This document shows, piece after piece, positions 6,735 through 16,326 of a DNA stretch of 64,000 bases. Under the pieces are notes generated by a model. The model worked only from the letters and a program-made list of their open reading frames with translations. It made no database searches and was not told where the DNA came from. Position numbers and translations under genes: made by a program. The stretch is from Gordonia rubripertincta (lineage in GTDB: Bacteria; Actinomycetota; Actinomycetes; Mycobacteriales; Mycobacteriaceae), in NCBI RefSeq assembly GCF_038024875.1, contig NZ_CP136136.1, forward strand, positions 930,001-994,000, given 5' to 3'. Numbering within the stretch: position 1 is the stretch's first letter; each line of letters opens with the position of its first letter.

Positions 6735-9700
6735 GTGGCTGCCGCGATCGCGCTCATCGTCTGCCTGCTGCAGTCCCCGGGCCGGATCGCCGCCGACACC
6801 AAGCTCGACCTGACGGCGAACCCGCTCGGGTTCCTCGCGCGGGCGGCACACCTGTGGACCCCGAATGCCCCGATGGGGCAGGTCCAGAACCAGGCCTACG
6901 GATACTTCTTCCCACACGGCGCCTTCTTCGCCCTCGGCGATCTGCTCTCGGTCCCGCCGTGGATCGTCCAGCGGTTGTGGTGGGCATTACTCCTCACCGT
7001 CGGCTTCGTCGGCATCGTGCGTGTCGCGGAGGCGCTGCGGCTGGGCTCGCCGGCGTCACGGATCATCGCGGGCGTCGTCTTCGTCCTGAGTCCGCGCGTC
7101 CTCACCACCCTCGGCTCGATCTCCTCGGAGACGCTGCCGATGATGCTGGCGCCGTGGGTCCTGCTGCCGGTCATCCGCGCTCTCGATTCCCCCACCACCG
7201 AGGGCCGTCCGCTCTGGCGAGAGGCCGCCCGATCCGCGGCCGCCGTCGCCCTGATGGGCGCGGTGAACGCGGTGGCGACGGCCGCCGCCCTCGGCGTCGC
7301 GGCCGTGTGGTGGCTTCTGCACAGGCCACGAGACCGCCGCTGGTGGTGCTTCGGCGCCTGGACCACGCTGGGGTTGGTCCTGGCGTGCGCGTGGTGGATC
7401 GTCCCGCTGCTCATCCTGTCCCGGGTCAGCCCGCCGTTTCTGGACTACATCGAGTCCGCCCGCGTCACCACGCAGTGGGCGTCGCTGACCGAGGTCCTGC
7501 GCGGCGCGAGTTCGTGGACGCCGTTCGTCTCCACCGAACGCGTCGCCGGCGCAGTCCTCGTCACCCAGCCGGCCGCGGTGCTGGCCACCGGAACGATCGC
7601 CGCGGCGGGACTCGCCGGCCTGTGCATGCGGCACATGCCGTTCCGCGGTCGCCTCGTGACGATCCTGGGTATCGGCCTGGTGATCATGTGTGTCGGCTTC
7701 GCCGGGGGTCTCGGGTCGCCGGTCGCCGAGCAGATCCGGGTGTTCCTCGACGGTTCCGGTGCGCCGCTGCGCAACATCCACAAGTTCGAGCCCTTCATCC
7801 GCATCCCGCTGGTGCTCGGCGTCGCGCATCTGCTGGCACGGGTTCCGTTGCCCGGCACCGTCTCGATCCGGGAGACGCTCTCCGCCTTCGCACACCCCCA
7901 GCGATCCCGGCCGGTGGCCGCGGCCATCGTGCTGCTGGTGGCGGTCATCGGTGCGGGGTCGCTCATCTGGACCGGGCAGCTCGCTCCCGCCGGTACCTAC
8001 ACCGCAATCCCCAACCACTGGAAGCAAACCGCGGACTGGTTGTCCGAACACAGCACCAGCCCCGACGGCTCGCCACCCGCGCGCACCCTCGTCGTCCCCG
8101 GTGCGCCGTTCGCCGACCAGCTGTGGGGTCTCACGCGTGACGAGCCCCTGCAACCGCTCGCCGACGCGCCGTGGGCCGTCCGCGACGCCATCCCGCTGAC
8201 CCCGCCCGGAGCGATCCGCGCGCTCGACTCCGTGCAACGTGAGATCGCCGCCGGCCGTGGATCACCCGGCCTGGCCGAGACCCTCGCCCAGCAGGGCGTG
8301 GGCTTCGTGGTGCTGCGCGCCGATCTCAATCCCGACACCTCACGGTCGGCGCGACCACTCCTCGCACAGCAGGCACTCGACACCTCCCCCGGATTGACGC
8401 GAGTGACGCAGTTCGGTCCCCAGGTCGGCGCGCCGAGCGTCCGGGGTGTGAAGCGCGACAACGGTTTGCGACCCACCATGCCCGCCGTCCAGATCTACGC
8501 GGTCGAGGCCGACGGATTCGACGGCACCGGCCCCCTCCTCGTCGACGAGCAGGGCATGCCACGCGTGGCCGGCGGTCCGGAGGCCATCGCGGCACTCGCC
8601 GAAGTGCGTGCCCGACAGGGTCTTCCACCGCTCGGCCCGGTCCTGCTCGACGCCGATGCCCGACGCGCCGGGATCGCCGACGGCCCACTCATCGTCACCG
8701 ACACCCCGAGCGACCGCGAAACCGACTTCGGCCGGGTCGACGACCACAGCTCCGCCATCCGGTCGGCCGACGATCCGCGGCGCACGCAGAACGCGGCCGC
8801 CGACTACCCGGTCGACGATCAGCCACTCGTTCGCGGGGAATGGTTGCTGGACAACCAGAGTGGCGAGGTCGAGGTGACGACGTCGGGCTCGGCCTCGGAC
8901 GCGGTGCAACCGGGACAGACGTCCCCCGCGAACTCCCCCGCGGCGGCCTTCGACGGCAACCCGCAGACCGCCTGGGTCAGCGGCGGGCTCGAAGGGGCCG
9001 TCGGCCGGTGGATGCGGATCGGGTTCGACACTCCCCAGACGGATCTCGCATTGTCGCTGACCACCGCGAAGGCCCTCGGCTCGGATGTGACCAGCGTCCT
9101 GATCACCACCGAGGCCGGCAGCACCGTGGCGTCGGGGCTCGAACCTGGCAAGCCGACGACGGTGACCGCCCCGAGCGGCCCGACCCGCTGGATCCAGATC
9201 CGCGCGCTGCGCACCGAGGACGGCACGGCCGGAAACCAGTTCGCCCTGGGCGAGGTGGGGGTGTCGAACCTGCGAACCTCGACGCCTCTGCAGATCAGGT
9301 ATCGCGTCGTCCTGCCCGAACTCGAGGCGGGCACCACGGTCGACCAATGGCTGTTGTACTCCGAGCTCAACGGGCGGGCCTGGTGCGTCGCCGATCCCGC
9401 CCGCGAGAAGACCCGCTGCGCACCGGGACTCGGCCTGTCACCGGAGTCGTCCTCGGTGTTCAGCCGCGCCCTGTCGGTTCCCGAGGACACCACGGTCACC
9501 CCGTCGGTCGTTCTCCGGCCACGTCCCGGCGACGCACTCGACCGACTGCTCGCCACACCGGGCGGCGTGACGGCCACCGGACCGCGACCGGTCACCGATC
9601 CCCGCGGGGGCCCGGCCGCCGCCGTCGACGGTGACCCCGGCACCGCATGGACCGCCCCGCAGATCCCCGACAAGGAGAAGTCCGAGGATCACGAAGACGA

Positions 9701-11057
9701 CGAGGAGTCGGCCGACGACGCCACCCCGATGCTGGTCGTCCGACTGCCTGCCGAACAACGCGTCGAATCGCTGAAACTGCTTGCGCCGGAAGACTACCCG
9801 GCCACCCCGACCGAGGTCGCCGTCGATCTCGGCACCGGCGAACAGATCCGTGAGGTCGGCAAGGACGGCGTCCTGCGACTCGACCCGGCGGTCACCGACC
9901 GCATCGAGATCACCATCCGCGCACAGCGCGACCTGATCGACGTCAACAGCCTCGGATTCGCCACGCCCGCACCCCCGGGCATCGCCGAGGTCGAGGTCTT
10001 CCCGGCGCCGCGCGCAGCGGTCGACGGTGACCGGGTCGTCGAGATCCGTTGCAGCGATGGCCTCGGCATCACCGCCGCCGGCCAGGTGGTCGGCATCTCC
10101 GCGCGGACCACCACAGCCGCCCTGCGATCCGGGGAACCCCTGGTGGCCCGGGCCTGCGCGCCGGGCGAGCTACGGTTGCCCGCCGGACAGCAGGAGGTGT
10201 CCGTCAACCCCGGTCAGGCGTTCACCGTCGACGCGGTGTCGCTGACGGTCGGGGCACCCGTGGACGGGGCTGCGACAACCACACCGGACGTTTCCGAATG
10301 GACCGCGGCGAGTCGTGCGGTGCAGCTCGATTCCGGTCCCGAGCGCCTGCTCGTGGTCCCCGAGTCGACCAACCCGGGCTGGATCGCGCGGGTCGACGGC
10401 CGGGAGCTGTCGCCGGTGGTCGTGAACGGTTGGCAGCAGGGTTGGCTCGTGCCAGCCGGGGCGGCGGGGACGGTCGAGCTCACCTACCGGTTCGATTCGC
10501 TGTACCGCTGGTCGCTCGTCATCGGACTCGTGCTGATGGCCCTGCTGCTCGTCGCGGCCTGGTGGCCGTCGTCGCGACGGGAGACCGTCGCCGAACGGCG
10601 AACCGTGTCCGCCGGACGGTTCACGCTCACGGCCGCCGGTCTGGGGATTGTCGGCGCCTCGTGGCTGCTGTCGGGATGGTGGGGTCTGGCCGTCGGGATC
10701 GCGGTCGGTGTGGTCGCCGCGGCGATCCCACCGAAGGCCGGGGTGACAACGACTTTCGCGATGATGATGCTCGCCACCGTCGGCCTCACCGCCGGCCCGT
10801 GGCACTCCTCCGGCGGCTACCACGGCTGGGACTGGTGGGTTCAGTTGCCCGCGCTGGTCGCCGTGCTGATGACCGGTTGGCTGGTGTTCTGGTCGGCCGG
10901 GGAATCCGACCCTTCGAGGCTCGCTTCGCTCGCACCTCAGGGAGCAACGCCTCAGGGAGCAACGGGGGCCGGGGACGAATCGGCAGCCGCCCGGTTGCGG
11001 CGTCGTGTGTCGCGATTGCGCAACCAGTTCCGCGCCGGCTCCTCGATGAACGCATAG
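6735..11057 (+). CDS. aftD: Arabinosyltransferase AftD (alpha-(1,3)-arabinofuranosyltransferase, GT-C)
   Basis: Very large integral membrane GT-C glycosyltransferase (1440 residues) that adds arabinofuranose to arabinogalactan and LAM using decaprenyl-phospho-arabinose; it is essential in mycobacteria. The N-terminal third is polytopic (DUF3367 region), the middle is extracytoplasmic, and the last 190 or so residues again contain several membrane spans. Two carbohydrate-binding-like (F5/8 type C) modules are visible at about residue 738 (AAFDGNPQTAWVSG) and residue 963 (AAVDGDPGTAWTAP). The GTG at 6735 is the first usable start after an in-frame stop at 6663. The 3' end overlaps the convergent acyltransferase gene by 106 bases, and a tandem 15-base repeat lies in that overlap. 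Confidence 0.93.
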   Translation: MAAAIALIVCLLQSPGRIAADTKLDLTANPLGFLARAAHLWTPNAPMGQVQNQAYGYFFPHGAFFALGDLLSVPPWIVQRLWWALLLTVGFVGIVRVAEALRLGSPASRIIAGVVFVLSPRVLTTLGSISSETLPMMLAPWVLLPVIRALDSPTTEGRPLWREAARSAAAVALMGAVNAVATAAALGVAAVWWLLHRPRDRRWWCFGAWTTLGLVLACAWWIVPLLILSRVSPPFLDYIESARVTTQWASLTEVLRGASSWTPFVSTERVAGAVLVTQPAAVLATGTIAAAGLAGLCMRHMPFRGRLVTILGIGLVIMCVGFAGGLGSPVAEQIRVFLDGSGAPLRNIHKFEPFIRIPLVLGVAHLLARVPLPGTVSIRETLSAFAHPQRSRPVAAAIVLLVAVIGAGSLIWTGQLAPAGTYTAIPNHWKQTADWLSEHSTSPDGSPPARTLVVPGAPFADQLWGLTRDEPLQPLADAPWAVRDAIPLTPPGAIRALDSVQREIAAGRGSPGLAETLAQQGVGFVVLRADLNPDTSRSARPLLAQQALDTSPGLTRVTQFGPQVGAPSVRGVKRDNGLRPTMPAVQIYAVEADGFDGTGPLLVDEQGMPRVAGGPEAIAALAEVRARQGLPPLGPVLLDADARRAGIADGPLIVTDTPSDRETDFGRVDDHSSAIRSADDPRRTQNAAADYPVDDQPLVRGEWLLDNQSGEVEVTTSGSASDAVQPGQTSPANSPAAAFDGNPQTAWVSGGLEGAVGRWMRIGFDTPQTDLALSLTTAKALGSDVTSVLITTEAGSTVASGLEPGKPTTVTAPSGPTRWIQIRALRTEDGTAGNQFALGEVGVSNLRTSTPLQIRYRVVLPELEAGTTVDQWLLYSELNGRAWCVADPAREKTRCAPGLGLSPESSSVFSRALSVPEDTTVTPSVVLRPRPGDALDRLLATPGGVTATGPRPVTDPRGGPAAAVDGDPGTAWTAPQIPDKEKSEDHEDDEESADDATPMLVVRLPAEQRVESLKLLAPEDYPATPTEVAVDLGTGEQIREVGKDGVLRLDPAVTDRIEITIRAQRDLIDVNSLGFATPAPPGIAEVEVFPAPRAAVDGDRVVEIRCSDGLGITAAGQVVGISARTTTAALRSGEPLVARACAPGELRLPAGQQEVSVNPGQAFTVDAVSLTVGAPVDGAATTTPDVSEWTAASRAVQLDSGPERLLVVPESTNPGWIARVDGRELSPVVVNGWQQGWLVPAGAAGTVELTYRFDSLYRWSLVIGLVLMALLLVAAWWPSSRRETVAERRTVSAGRFTLTAAGLGIVGASWLLSGWWGLAVGIAVGVVAAAIPPKAGVTTTFAMMMLATVGLTAGPWHSSGGYHGWDWWVQLPALVAVLMTGWLVFWSAGESDPSRLASLAPQGATPQGATGAGDESAAARLRRRVSRLRNQFRAGSSMNA
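10935..10964. repeat. Tandem 15-base duplication
   Basis: Two perfect copies of cctcagggagcaacg (10935-10949 and 10950-10964) encode a repeated PQGAT in the AftD tail. The stop codon of the convergent acyltransferase lies at the start of the second copy. Confidence 0.9.
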
Positions 11058-12295
11058 GACGCCGCAGCGATCCCGACCGAGAGTCCCAGCGTGATGACCA
11101 GGACCAGGAGGGTGCTCCCGTTGAACGGCACGATGCCGAACAGCGGGAAGACGACCGCGAGGACCGCGACGTGCCAGATGAAGATGCCGTAGGACCAGCG
11201 TCCCAGCGCGAGCATCACGCGTGAGGTGAGAAAACGGAACGGCCCCGGGTTGCAGACGAGCGGCGCGAGAAGCGCATAACCGCACAGCGCACCGAGGACC
11301 ATTTTGGTGACGAACTCGATGTTGCTGACGTCGCCGAGTCCGGTCGGGCCGGCGAGGCGGGTGCACGCCAGCCCGTAGGCGACGACGAGGACCCCGAGCA
11401 TCAGCCACCGGTTCGCGCTGAGCCGTATCGCCAGGTTCATCCACCGCGCGCGTGGTGCACCTGCGGTGTCGAGCACGCCCGCGACCTCCGCGAGGATCAG
11501 GCCGGCGACGAACCACGGCAGGTGACCGAACACCCAGTTCTTGGTCTCCACACCATCGGCAACGGGCAGCGAGGTGCCGACCCAGGCCCAGCCGAGGCTG
11601 ACCGCGCCGAGCACCAGGAGCACCGGGATGCGTGCACCTGCCCATCGGCCCCGCAACCGCACCAGGGCGAGACCGATCAGCGGGAGCAACGCATAGAAGG
11701 CGATCTCGACCGACAGGCTCCACATCTGGGTGAGCCCCGCGGTCAGGGTCAGGGGCACGAAGACCTGGGTCAGGGTGAGGTTGGCGAGCCAGACGTCGAA
11801 GTCGGCCCCCTGCGCCTCCGGCAGGAGGAGCAGCACCAGCACGACCACCACCACGTACGCCGGCCAGATCCGCACGACTCGGTGCTTGAGATACCGCGGG
11901 ATCGACGGATGGCCGGCACCTCGATGCGCGGCGTCGACCCATGGCCGCCACAGCAGGAACCCGGAGAGGCCGAAGAACAGCGCGACGGCGAGGTCGAGGC
12001 GGCCGAGCACCGGGCCGAGCACCGCGATCTCGACGGCCCGCGTCTGGAACGCCACGTGAGTGATCAGAACGCCGATCGCGGCCAGGGCACGCATGCCCTC
12101 GAGCTGCGGATAGAAGCGTCGCGAGGTGACCGCCGGACCGGCGGCGTCGGGATTCGACGCCCCGGAGCCGGAATCGGTGCTCGAAGCTGCGACCGGGTCG
12201 GCGTTCGATACGGCGACAGAGTCGGCGTTCGATGCGGCGACAGAATCGGCGTTCGATGCGGCGACAGAGTCGCGGGCGGAGTCGGTGCTGGTCAT
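10952..12295 (-). CDS. Membrane acyltransferase family 3 (Rv0228-like)
   Basis: Polytopic acyltransferase of 447 residues that moves acyl groups onto extracytoplasmic sugars or lipids. After a low-complexity N-terminus (three near-identical 8-residue repeats, SVAASNAD type), the family motif FYPQLEGMRALAAIGVLITH supplies the catalytic His, and about ten membrane segments follow (for example AVALFFGLSGFLL and YVVVVVLVLLLL). The ATG at 12295 is preferred over 12322, which leaves little room for a divergent promoter. Divergent from lmcA by 44 bases. Orthologues sit in the same place next to LmcA genes, so a substrate in the mannan/arabinan or glycolipid pathway is likely but unproven. The 3' end overlaps aftD. 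Confidence 0.88.
   Translation of the reverse strand: MTSTDSARDSVAASNADSVAASNADSVAVSNADPVAASSTDSGSGASNPDAAGPAVTSRRFYPQLEGMRALAAIGVLITHVAFQTRAVEIAVLGPVLGRLDLAVALFFGLSGFLLWRPWVDAAHRGAGHPSIPRYLKHRVVRIWPAYVVVVVLVLLLLPEAQGADFDVWLANLTLTQVFVPLTLTAGLTQMWSLSVEIAFYALLPLIGLALVRLRGRWAGARIPVLLVLGAVSLGWAWVGTSLPVADGVETKNWVFGHLPWFVAGLILAEVAGVLDTAGAPRARWMNLAIRLSANRWLMLGVLVVAYGLACTRLAGPTGLGDVSNIEFVTKMVLGALCGYALLAPLVCNPGPFRFLTSRVMLALGRWSYGIFIWHVAVLAVVFPLFGIVPFNGSTLLVLVITLGLSVGIAAASYAFIEEPARNWLRNRDTRRRNRAAADSSPAPVAP
12198..12269. repeat. Three tandem 24-base repeats in the acyltransferase N-terminus
   Basis: Units 12198-12221, 12222-12245 and 12246-12269 (tcggcgttcgatgcggcgac...) differ by single bases. They are in frame and encode three 8-residue repeats before the first membrane span. 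Copy number could vary by slippage without breaking the frame. Confidence 0.93.
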
Positions 12296-12339
12296 GCTGG
12301 TGACAGGGTAGCCCGGTGGCATCCACTACCCTCGCCACC

Positions 12340-13542
12340 ATGTCTTCGGAGCCGTCCCCGGTGCCCCCACCCGCGGTGGAACAATCCGCGCCTCACCGCT
12401 GGTCGACCGCGGACCTCGCCGGACCGACGCTCATCTTCATCGGCAGCTTCCTGATCGCGGTGACCATCGCCCTGCCGACGCTGCTCGTCGGCAACTTCCG
12501 CGAGATCCCGCTCAGCACCGACTTCACCACGGTCGCCACCGCGCAGGACGCGACGATCCTCGACCGCTGCTCGCTCGCGACGCCTGCGGCACGAACCCTC
12601 GACGCCGACCTGGTCCGCCAGCAGCGGGTCGTCGCGGTGCAGCCGTCCGACGAACACCGCGTGACGCTGCAGGCCGGCACCTCGGTCCAAGCCGAGAAGC
12701 TGCGCATCGACGACCGAGCAGTCGAACCGGAGGACGCGCGACCGGGCAGTGACGCCGACGCCGACTCGCCGGACGCCTGCAACGATGTGACGATCAACGC
12801 GGTGAAGGACCGGGTGACGCTCGACCGGGAGACCGCCGAACCCCAGCTCTCGGCGCGCGGGGCGTCGGAGATCCAGTACGACAGCAACGAGGCGCCGGTA
12901 CTGGTCCCCGACCGCCGCGGTTTCACCTACCTGCTGCCCTTCGACGCCAGCCTGACCGATCACGAGTTCTTCGACGTCGTCACCCGGACGACCGTGCCGC
13001 TGAGATACGACGGCGACACCGAGGTCGTCGGCAAGGACGTCGCCCGGTTCCGCGCCGAGGTGCCCGAGACCGACCTCGCCCGCGCCGCGTTCGGCAGGCC
13101 GGTCGGGACCGACGTCGTCATCACCCGACCGGCGTCGTGGTTCGGCATCGACGGACCACGACGCGACCTGACTGCCACGCTGCGACACCGCAGTTCATGG
13201 GACCTTGCCGTCGAACCGCGGACCGGCACGATCGTCGACGCGAAGATCACCGTCGACGAGTTCTACGCCTTCCCCGACGGCACTCCCGGTGTGCCCGCGG
13301 ACTTCCGGCTGCCGCACCTGCGGGCGACCTTCGCCTACGACGACACCACGCAGTCCCAGATGTCGCGCCTGGCTTCGGATCTCGCGACGCCGATCACGAT
13401 CTGGGGCCGCATCGTGCCGATCGCGACCGGTGTCCTCGGCGCCGCCGCGCTGGTTGTCGGAGCACTCCTGATCAACCCGGCGTGGCTGCCCGCGAGGTTC
13501 CGGCGTTCCGGCGGCGATATCACCGCCGGAACCGACGGATAG
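12340..13542 (+). CDS. lmcA: DUF3068 membrane protein, LmcA-like (lipomannan/LAM maturation)
   Basis: Protein of 400 residues with a membrane span near residues 27-48 (TLIFIGSFLIAVTIALPTLL), a large extracytoplasmic domain, and a C-terminal span near residues 353-378 (RIVPIATGVLGAAALVVGALLI). This is the DUF3068 architecture, often labelled 'porin PorA family'. The mycobacterial orthologue next to the acyltransferase (Rv0227c, MSMEG_0317) is required for lipomannan maturation and is called LmcA. The ATG at 12340 is preferred over the start at 12316 because it leaves a divergent promoter. It converges on the SRPBCC gene with three bases between the stops. Orthology is inferred from domain and synteny; the molecular mechanism is not known. 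Confidence 0.85.
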   Translation: MSSEPSPVPPPAVEQSAPHRWSTADLAGPTLIFIGSFLIAVTIALPTLLVGNFREIPLSTDFTTVATAQDATILDRCSLATPAARTLDADLVRQQRVVAVQPSDEHRVTLQAGTSVQAEKLRIDDRAVEPEDARPGSDADADSPDACNDVTINAVKDRVTLDRETAEPQLSARGASEIQYDSNEAPVLVPDRRGFTYLLPFDASLTDHEFFDVVTRTTVPLRYDGDTEVVGKDVARFRAEVPETDLARAAFGRPVGTDVVITRPASWFGIDGPRRDLTATLRHRSSWDLAVEPRTGTIVDAKITVDEFYAFPDGTPGVPADFRLPHLRATFAYDDTTQSQMSRLASDLATPITIWGRIVPIATGVLGAAALVVGALLINPAWLPARFRRSGGDITAGTDG

Positions 13543-13545
13543 AAC

Positions 13546-14016
13546 TCAGGAAGCAGCCTCGGCCGCGAGACGGCCGAGGGTGTCCTCGAGCTGGGACTCG
13601 GTCACGAGCGGGAACTTGACCTTCTCGAGGAGCTTCTTGTCGGTGACCTTCGACCAGTCGTAGGTGTGGCGGACCAGCGTCTCGCCGGGGCCCTGGGATT
13701 CCAGCTCCCACAACCACTCCCACCCGGGAGGCTCGGTGCCGGCGGGAGTCGTCTTCCACGCCAGCAGCTTGTCCTTGGCGTACCCGGTGACGTGGTTGTC
13801 GGTCTTGTACTCGCCGCCCATGTGGTCGCCCTCCATGTTCATCGTGAACACTTCGCCGACGTTCTGGATGCGGTCGGCGTGGTCGACGCCGCGGATGAAC
13901 CCCGAACCGTCGAGGGCCTGATGCCTCTCGGGATTGGAGAGGACGTCGAACACCGCGTCGACGGGCGCCTCGATGACTCGTTGGACAGTGACCTTGGTGA
14001 CTCCGTTGTCGCTCAT
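13546..14016 (-). CDS. SRPBCC (START-like) ligand-binding protein
   Basis: Single START/polyketide-cyclase-like domain of 156 residues with a hydrophobic cavity. The opening strand VTVQRVIEAPVDAVFDVLSN and the Trp-rich middle (PPGWEWLWELESQGPGETLVRHTYDW) are typical of the superfamily. The ATG at 14016 is preferred over the one 21 bases upstream because it gives a normal family start (MSDNGVTKVTVQ). It lies downstream of the flippase on the same strand, 57 bases away. The ligand is unknown; lipid binding or transport is possible given the neighbours. Confidence 0.85.
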   Translation of the reverse strand: MSDNGVTKVTVQRVIEAPVDAVFDVLSNPERHQALDGSGFIRGVDHADRIQNVGEVFTMNMEGDHMGGEYKTDNHVTGYAKDKLLAWKTTPAGTEPPGWEWLWELESQGPGETLVRHTYDWSKVTDKKLLEKVKFPLVTESQLEDTLGRLAAEAAS

Positions 14017-14073
14017 CTGTCCACCCTGCCGAAACATCCGGAGCTCGGCAACGTCCCTGCTGAGACTCGCCGA

Positions 14074-15264
14074 TCAGCGGGTGAGCGCCCACGTGACGAC
14101 GGCCGCGATCGTCACCGCGACGGCCGCGGTGGCCGCCACCCCGACCACCGAACCGGCGACGGTGAGGATGACCACCACCTCGAGCCCCACGACGATCCAG
14201 GTCACGAAGGACACCCGGGTGCGATCGCGGGCGATGGCCGACAGCAGCACCACCTGGAGCACGGACAGGGCCGCGCCGATGTAGGCGAAGAGCCACAGGA
14301 GCGGGACGAGTTCGTCGTAACCGTCGCCGAAGACGATCGGCACCAATGGGCCCGCGAGCCCGGCGCCCAGGGTCAGGACCACGCCGACGCCGGCGACCAC
14401 CGCCACCGCCTGCCGCAGCGAGACCCGAGACCTGGCGGGGTCGGCGAGGCGTGGGTAGAAGACGACGCCGATGGCCTGGGGCAGCCAGAACGCGACCTTG
14501 GTGGCGATCGCGCCGAGCGCGTACACCCCGACCGACTCGGCGTCGAGAACCCGGGGCGACAGCAGGAGATCCACCGACGACGCCACGATCAGCACCAGCT
14601 GCACCTGCGACGCGCGGACGACGCTGAGAACCCCGACCGTGCCCGCGTCCGACACCCGCTCCCCGACCTTCCCGACGACCGCCCAGACCACGACCGCCGA
14701 CACCGCGGCGCCGATGGTCCCGGCCCGCAACCCACCCGCAGGACCGGCGCCCAGCACGAAGGCGCCGACGATCGGCACCGAGCGCAGGATCCCGACCGCG
14801 GCCAGCACCCACGACAGCGTCCGGAACTCGCCGCGCCCCTGCAGGATGCCCTGACCTGCGGCGACCAGGGCCAGTAACGGTGCCGCGCCGAGGGCGGCCA
14901 GCGTCGTCGCCACGCCCGTGCGCATCAGCAGCGCGACCAGCGGCGTCGCGACGGCGACCAGGACCACCACGTACAGCGTCGTCTGGATGCCCACCCGGCG
15001 GAGGCGCCGCTCGTCGCGCCCCAGGACGACCTCGCGGGCGACGACGTTCTGCAGCGCCAGTGCGGGCACACCCAGCACGAGCATCGCCGACAGCAGGACC
15101 GCGAACTCGCCGTACTCGCTGACGTCCAAGTACCGCGCGCTCGCCGCGAGATGCACCACGTACATGCAGATGTTGGCGACCATCGATCCGACGGCGACCG
15201 ACCCGACGGCGCCGACGGTTCCCGACGAGGCCCCTTGTCGCCGGGTCGGACGGGTCTGCTGCAT
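14074..15264 (-). CDS. Polysaccharide flippase-like membrane protein (MATE/Wzx superfamily)
   Basis: Polytopic protein of 396 residues with about 12 hydrophobic segments, resembling the MviN/MATE/oligosaccharide flippases that move lipid-linked glycans across the membrane. The first segment (SVAVGSMVANICMYVVHLAA) is followed by a short YGEFAVLLSAMLVLG motif common to polysaccharide exporters. The ATG at 15264 was chosen because it starts the first membrane-proximal helix; longer frames upstream run into the promoter region of the divergent lyase gene. The surrounding glycosyltransferases make a role in envelope glycan export plausible. The substrate is unknown. Confidence 0.8.
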   Translation of the reverse strand: MQQTRPTRRQGASSGTVGAVGSVAVGSMVANICMYVVHLAASARYLDVSEYGEFAVLLSAMLVLGVPALALQNVVAREVVLGRDERRLRRVGIQTTLYVVVLVAVATPLVALLMRTGVATTLAALGAAPLLALVAAGQGILQGRGEFRTLSWVLAAVGILRSVPIVGAFVLGAGPAGGLRAGTIGAAVSAVVVWAVVGKVGERVSDAGTVGVLSVVRASQVQLVLIVASSVDLLLSPRVLDAESVGVYALGAIATKVAFWLPQAIGVVFYPRLADPARSRVSLRQAVAVVAGVGVVLTLGAGLAGPLVPIVFGDGYDELVPLLWLFAYIGAALSVLQVVLLSAIARDRTRVSFVTWIVVGLEVVVILTVAGSVVGVAATAAVAVTIAAVVTWALTR

Positions 15265-15375
15265 GGCACAAGTGTGCCGAGTTGGTACCGGCTCGCGCGC
15301 ACAGGGTGCTTTGCACCGGTCATCGGCCATAGGCAACGATGGGTAGGCTGCAGAGTTTACGAACGAGAGATATCG

Positions 15376-16311
15376 ATGTACGACGACAACACGACCTACG
15401 ACACCGAATCGACCGATGTCGGTTCGCGTATCGATCCGGTGCTGGCCCGAAGCTGGCTCCTGGTCAACGGCGCCCACTACGCGAAGTTCGAGCCGGCGGC
15501 TCGCTCGCGCGCCGACATCGTCGTGCTCGACATCGAAGACGCCGTGGCTCCCAAGGACAAGGTCGAGGCGCGGAACAACGTCGTGCGCTGGATCGGCCCC
15601 AAGGACGGTTCCGGTCCCGGCGCCGGTGAATGGGTCCGCATCAACGGCTTCGGTACCCCGTGGTGGGCCGATGATCTCGAGGCGCTCGCCCAGACCGCGA
15701 TCGGCGGCGTGATGCTGGCGATGGTCGAGTCCGTCGACCACGTCACCGAGACCGCCAAGCGCCTACCGGGCCTCCCGATCGTCGCTCTCGTCGAGACCGC
15801 CCGCGGACTCGAGCGGATCAGCGAGATCGCCTCCGCCAAGGGCACCTTCCGCCTCGCCTTCGGTATAGGTGACTTCCGCCGGGACACCGGCTTCGGCGAC
15901 AGCCCGCAGACCCTCGCCTACGCCCGGTCGCGATTCACCATCGCCGCCAAGGCCGCTCACCTTCCCAGTGCCATCGACGGCCCGACCGTCGGTTCGAGCG
16001 CCCTCAAACTGAGCGAAGCCACGGCGGTGAGTGCGGAGTTCGGCATGACCGGCAAGATCTGCCTGACGCCCGCGCAGTGCGCCCCGGTCAACGAGGGCCT
16101 GTCGCCGTCCCAGGACGAGATCACCTGGGCGCGGGAGTTCTTCGCGGAGTTCGAGCGCGACGGCGGGGAGATCCGCAACGGTTCGGACCTCCCCCGCATC
16201 GCACGCGCCACCAAGATCCTGGACCTCGCGCGCGCCTACGGCATCACCGAGTCGGAGTTCGACGACGACCCGGTGCACGCACCCGCGCCGTCGGACACCC
16301 ACCACTTCTGA
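15376..16311 (+). CDS. HpcH/HpaI aldolase, citrate-lyase beta-like (CitE family)
   Basis: TIM-barrel CoA-ester lyase-type protein of 311 residues. Motifs: ADIVVLDIEDAVAPKDK (metal-proximal Asp/Glu), VALVETARGLERI (metal-ligand Glu) and FGIGDFRRDTGFG (metal-ligand Asp). No citrate-lyase alpha or gamma subunits are nearby, so it is a stand-alone CitE-like enzyme; known members cleave malyl-CoA or citramalyl-CoA, or hydrolyse (3S)-malyl-CoA. A purine-rich GAACGAGAGA lies 6-15 bases upstream of the ATG. Divergent from the flippase and followed after 15 bases by the membrane protein. The substrate cannot be read from sequence. Confidence 0.85.
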   Translation: MYDDNTTYDTESTDVGSRIDPVLARSWLLVNGAHYAKFEPAARSRADIVVLDIEDAVAPKDKVEARNNVVRWIGPKDGSGPGAGEWVRINGFGTPWWADDLEALAQTAIGGVMLAMVESVDHVTETAKRLPGLPIVALVETARGLERISEIASAKGTFRLAFGIGDFRRDTGFGDSPQTLAYARSRFTIAAKAAHLPSAIDGPTVGSSALKLSEATAVSAEFGMTGKICLTPAQCAPVNEGLSPSQDEITWAREFFAEFERDGGEIRNGSDLPRIARATKILDLARAYGITESEFDDDPVHAPAPSDTHHF

Positions 16312-16326
16312 GCCACCCGGGCCGCG

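Noticed and set aside
12198..12269. CRISPR-like repeats
   Set aside because: Units are contiguous without spacers and are in frame inside a coding sequence: a protein repeat.
10170..12341. 723-codon minus-strand frame overlapping aftD and the acyltransferase
   Set aside because: Crosses two real genes and is Arg-rich without domains; the acyltransferase frame has the clear catalytic motif.
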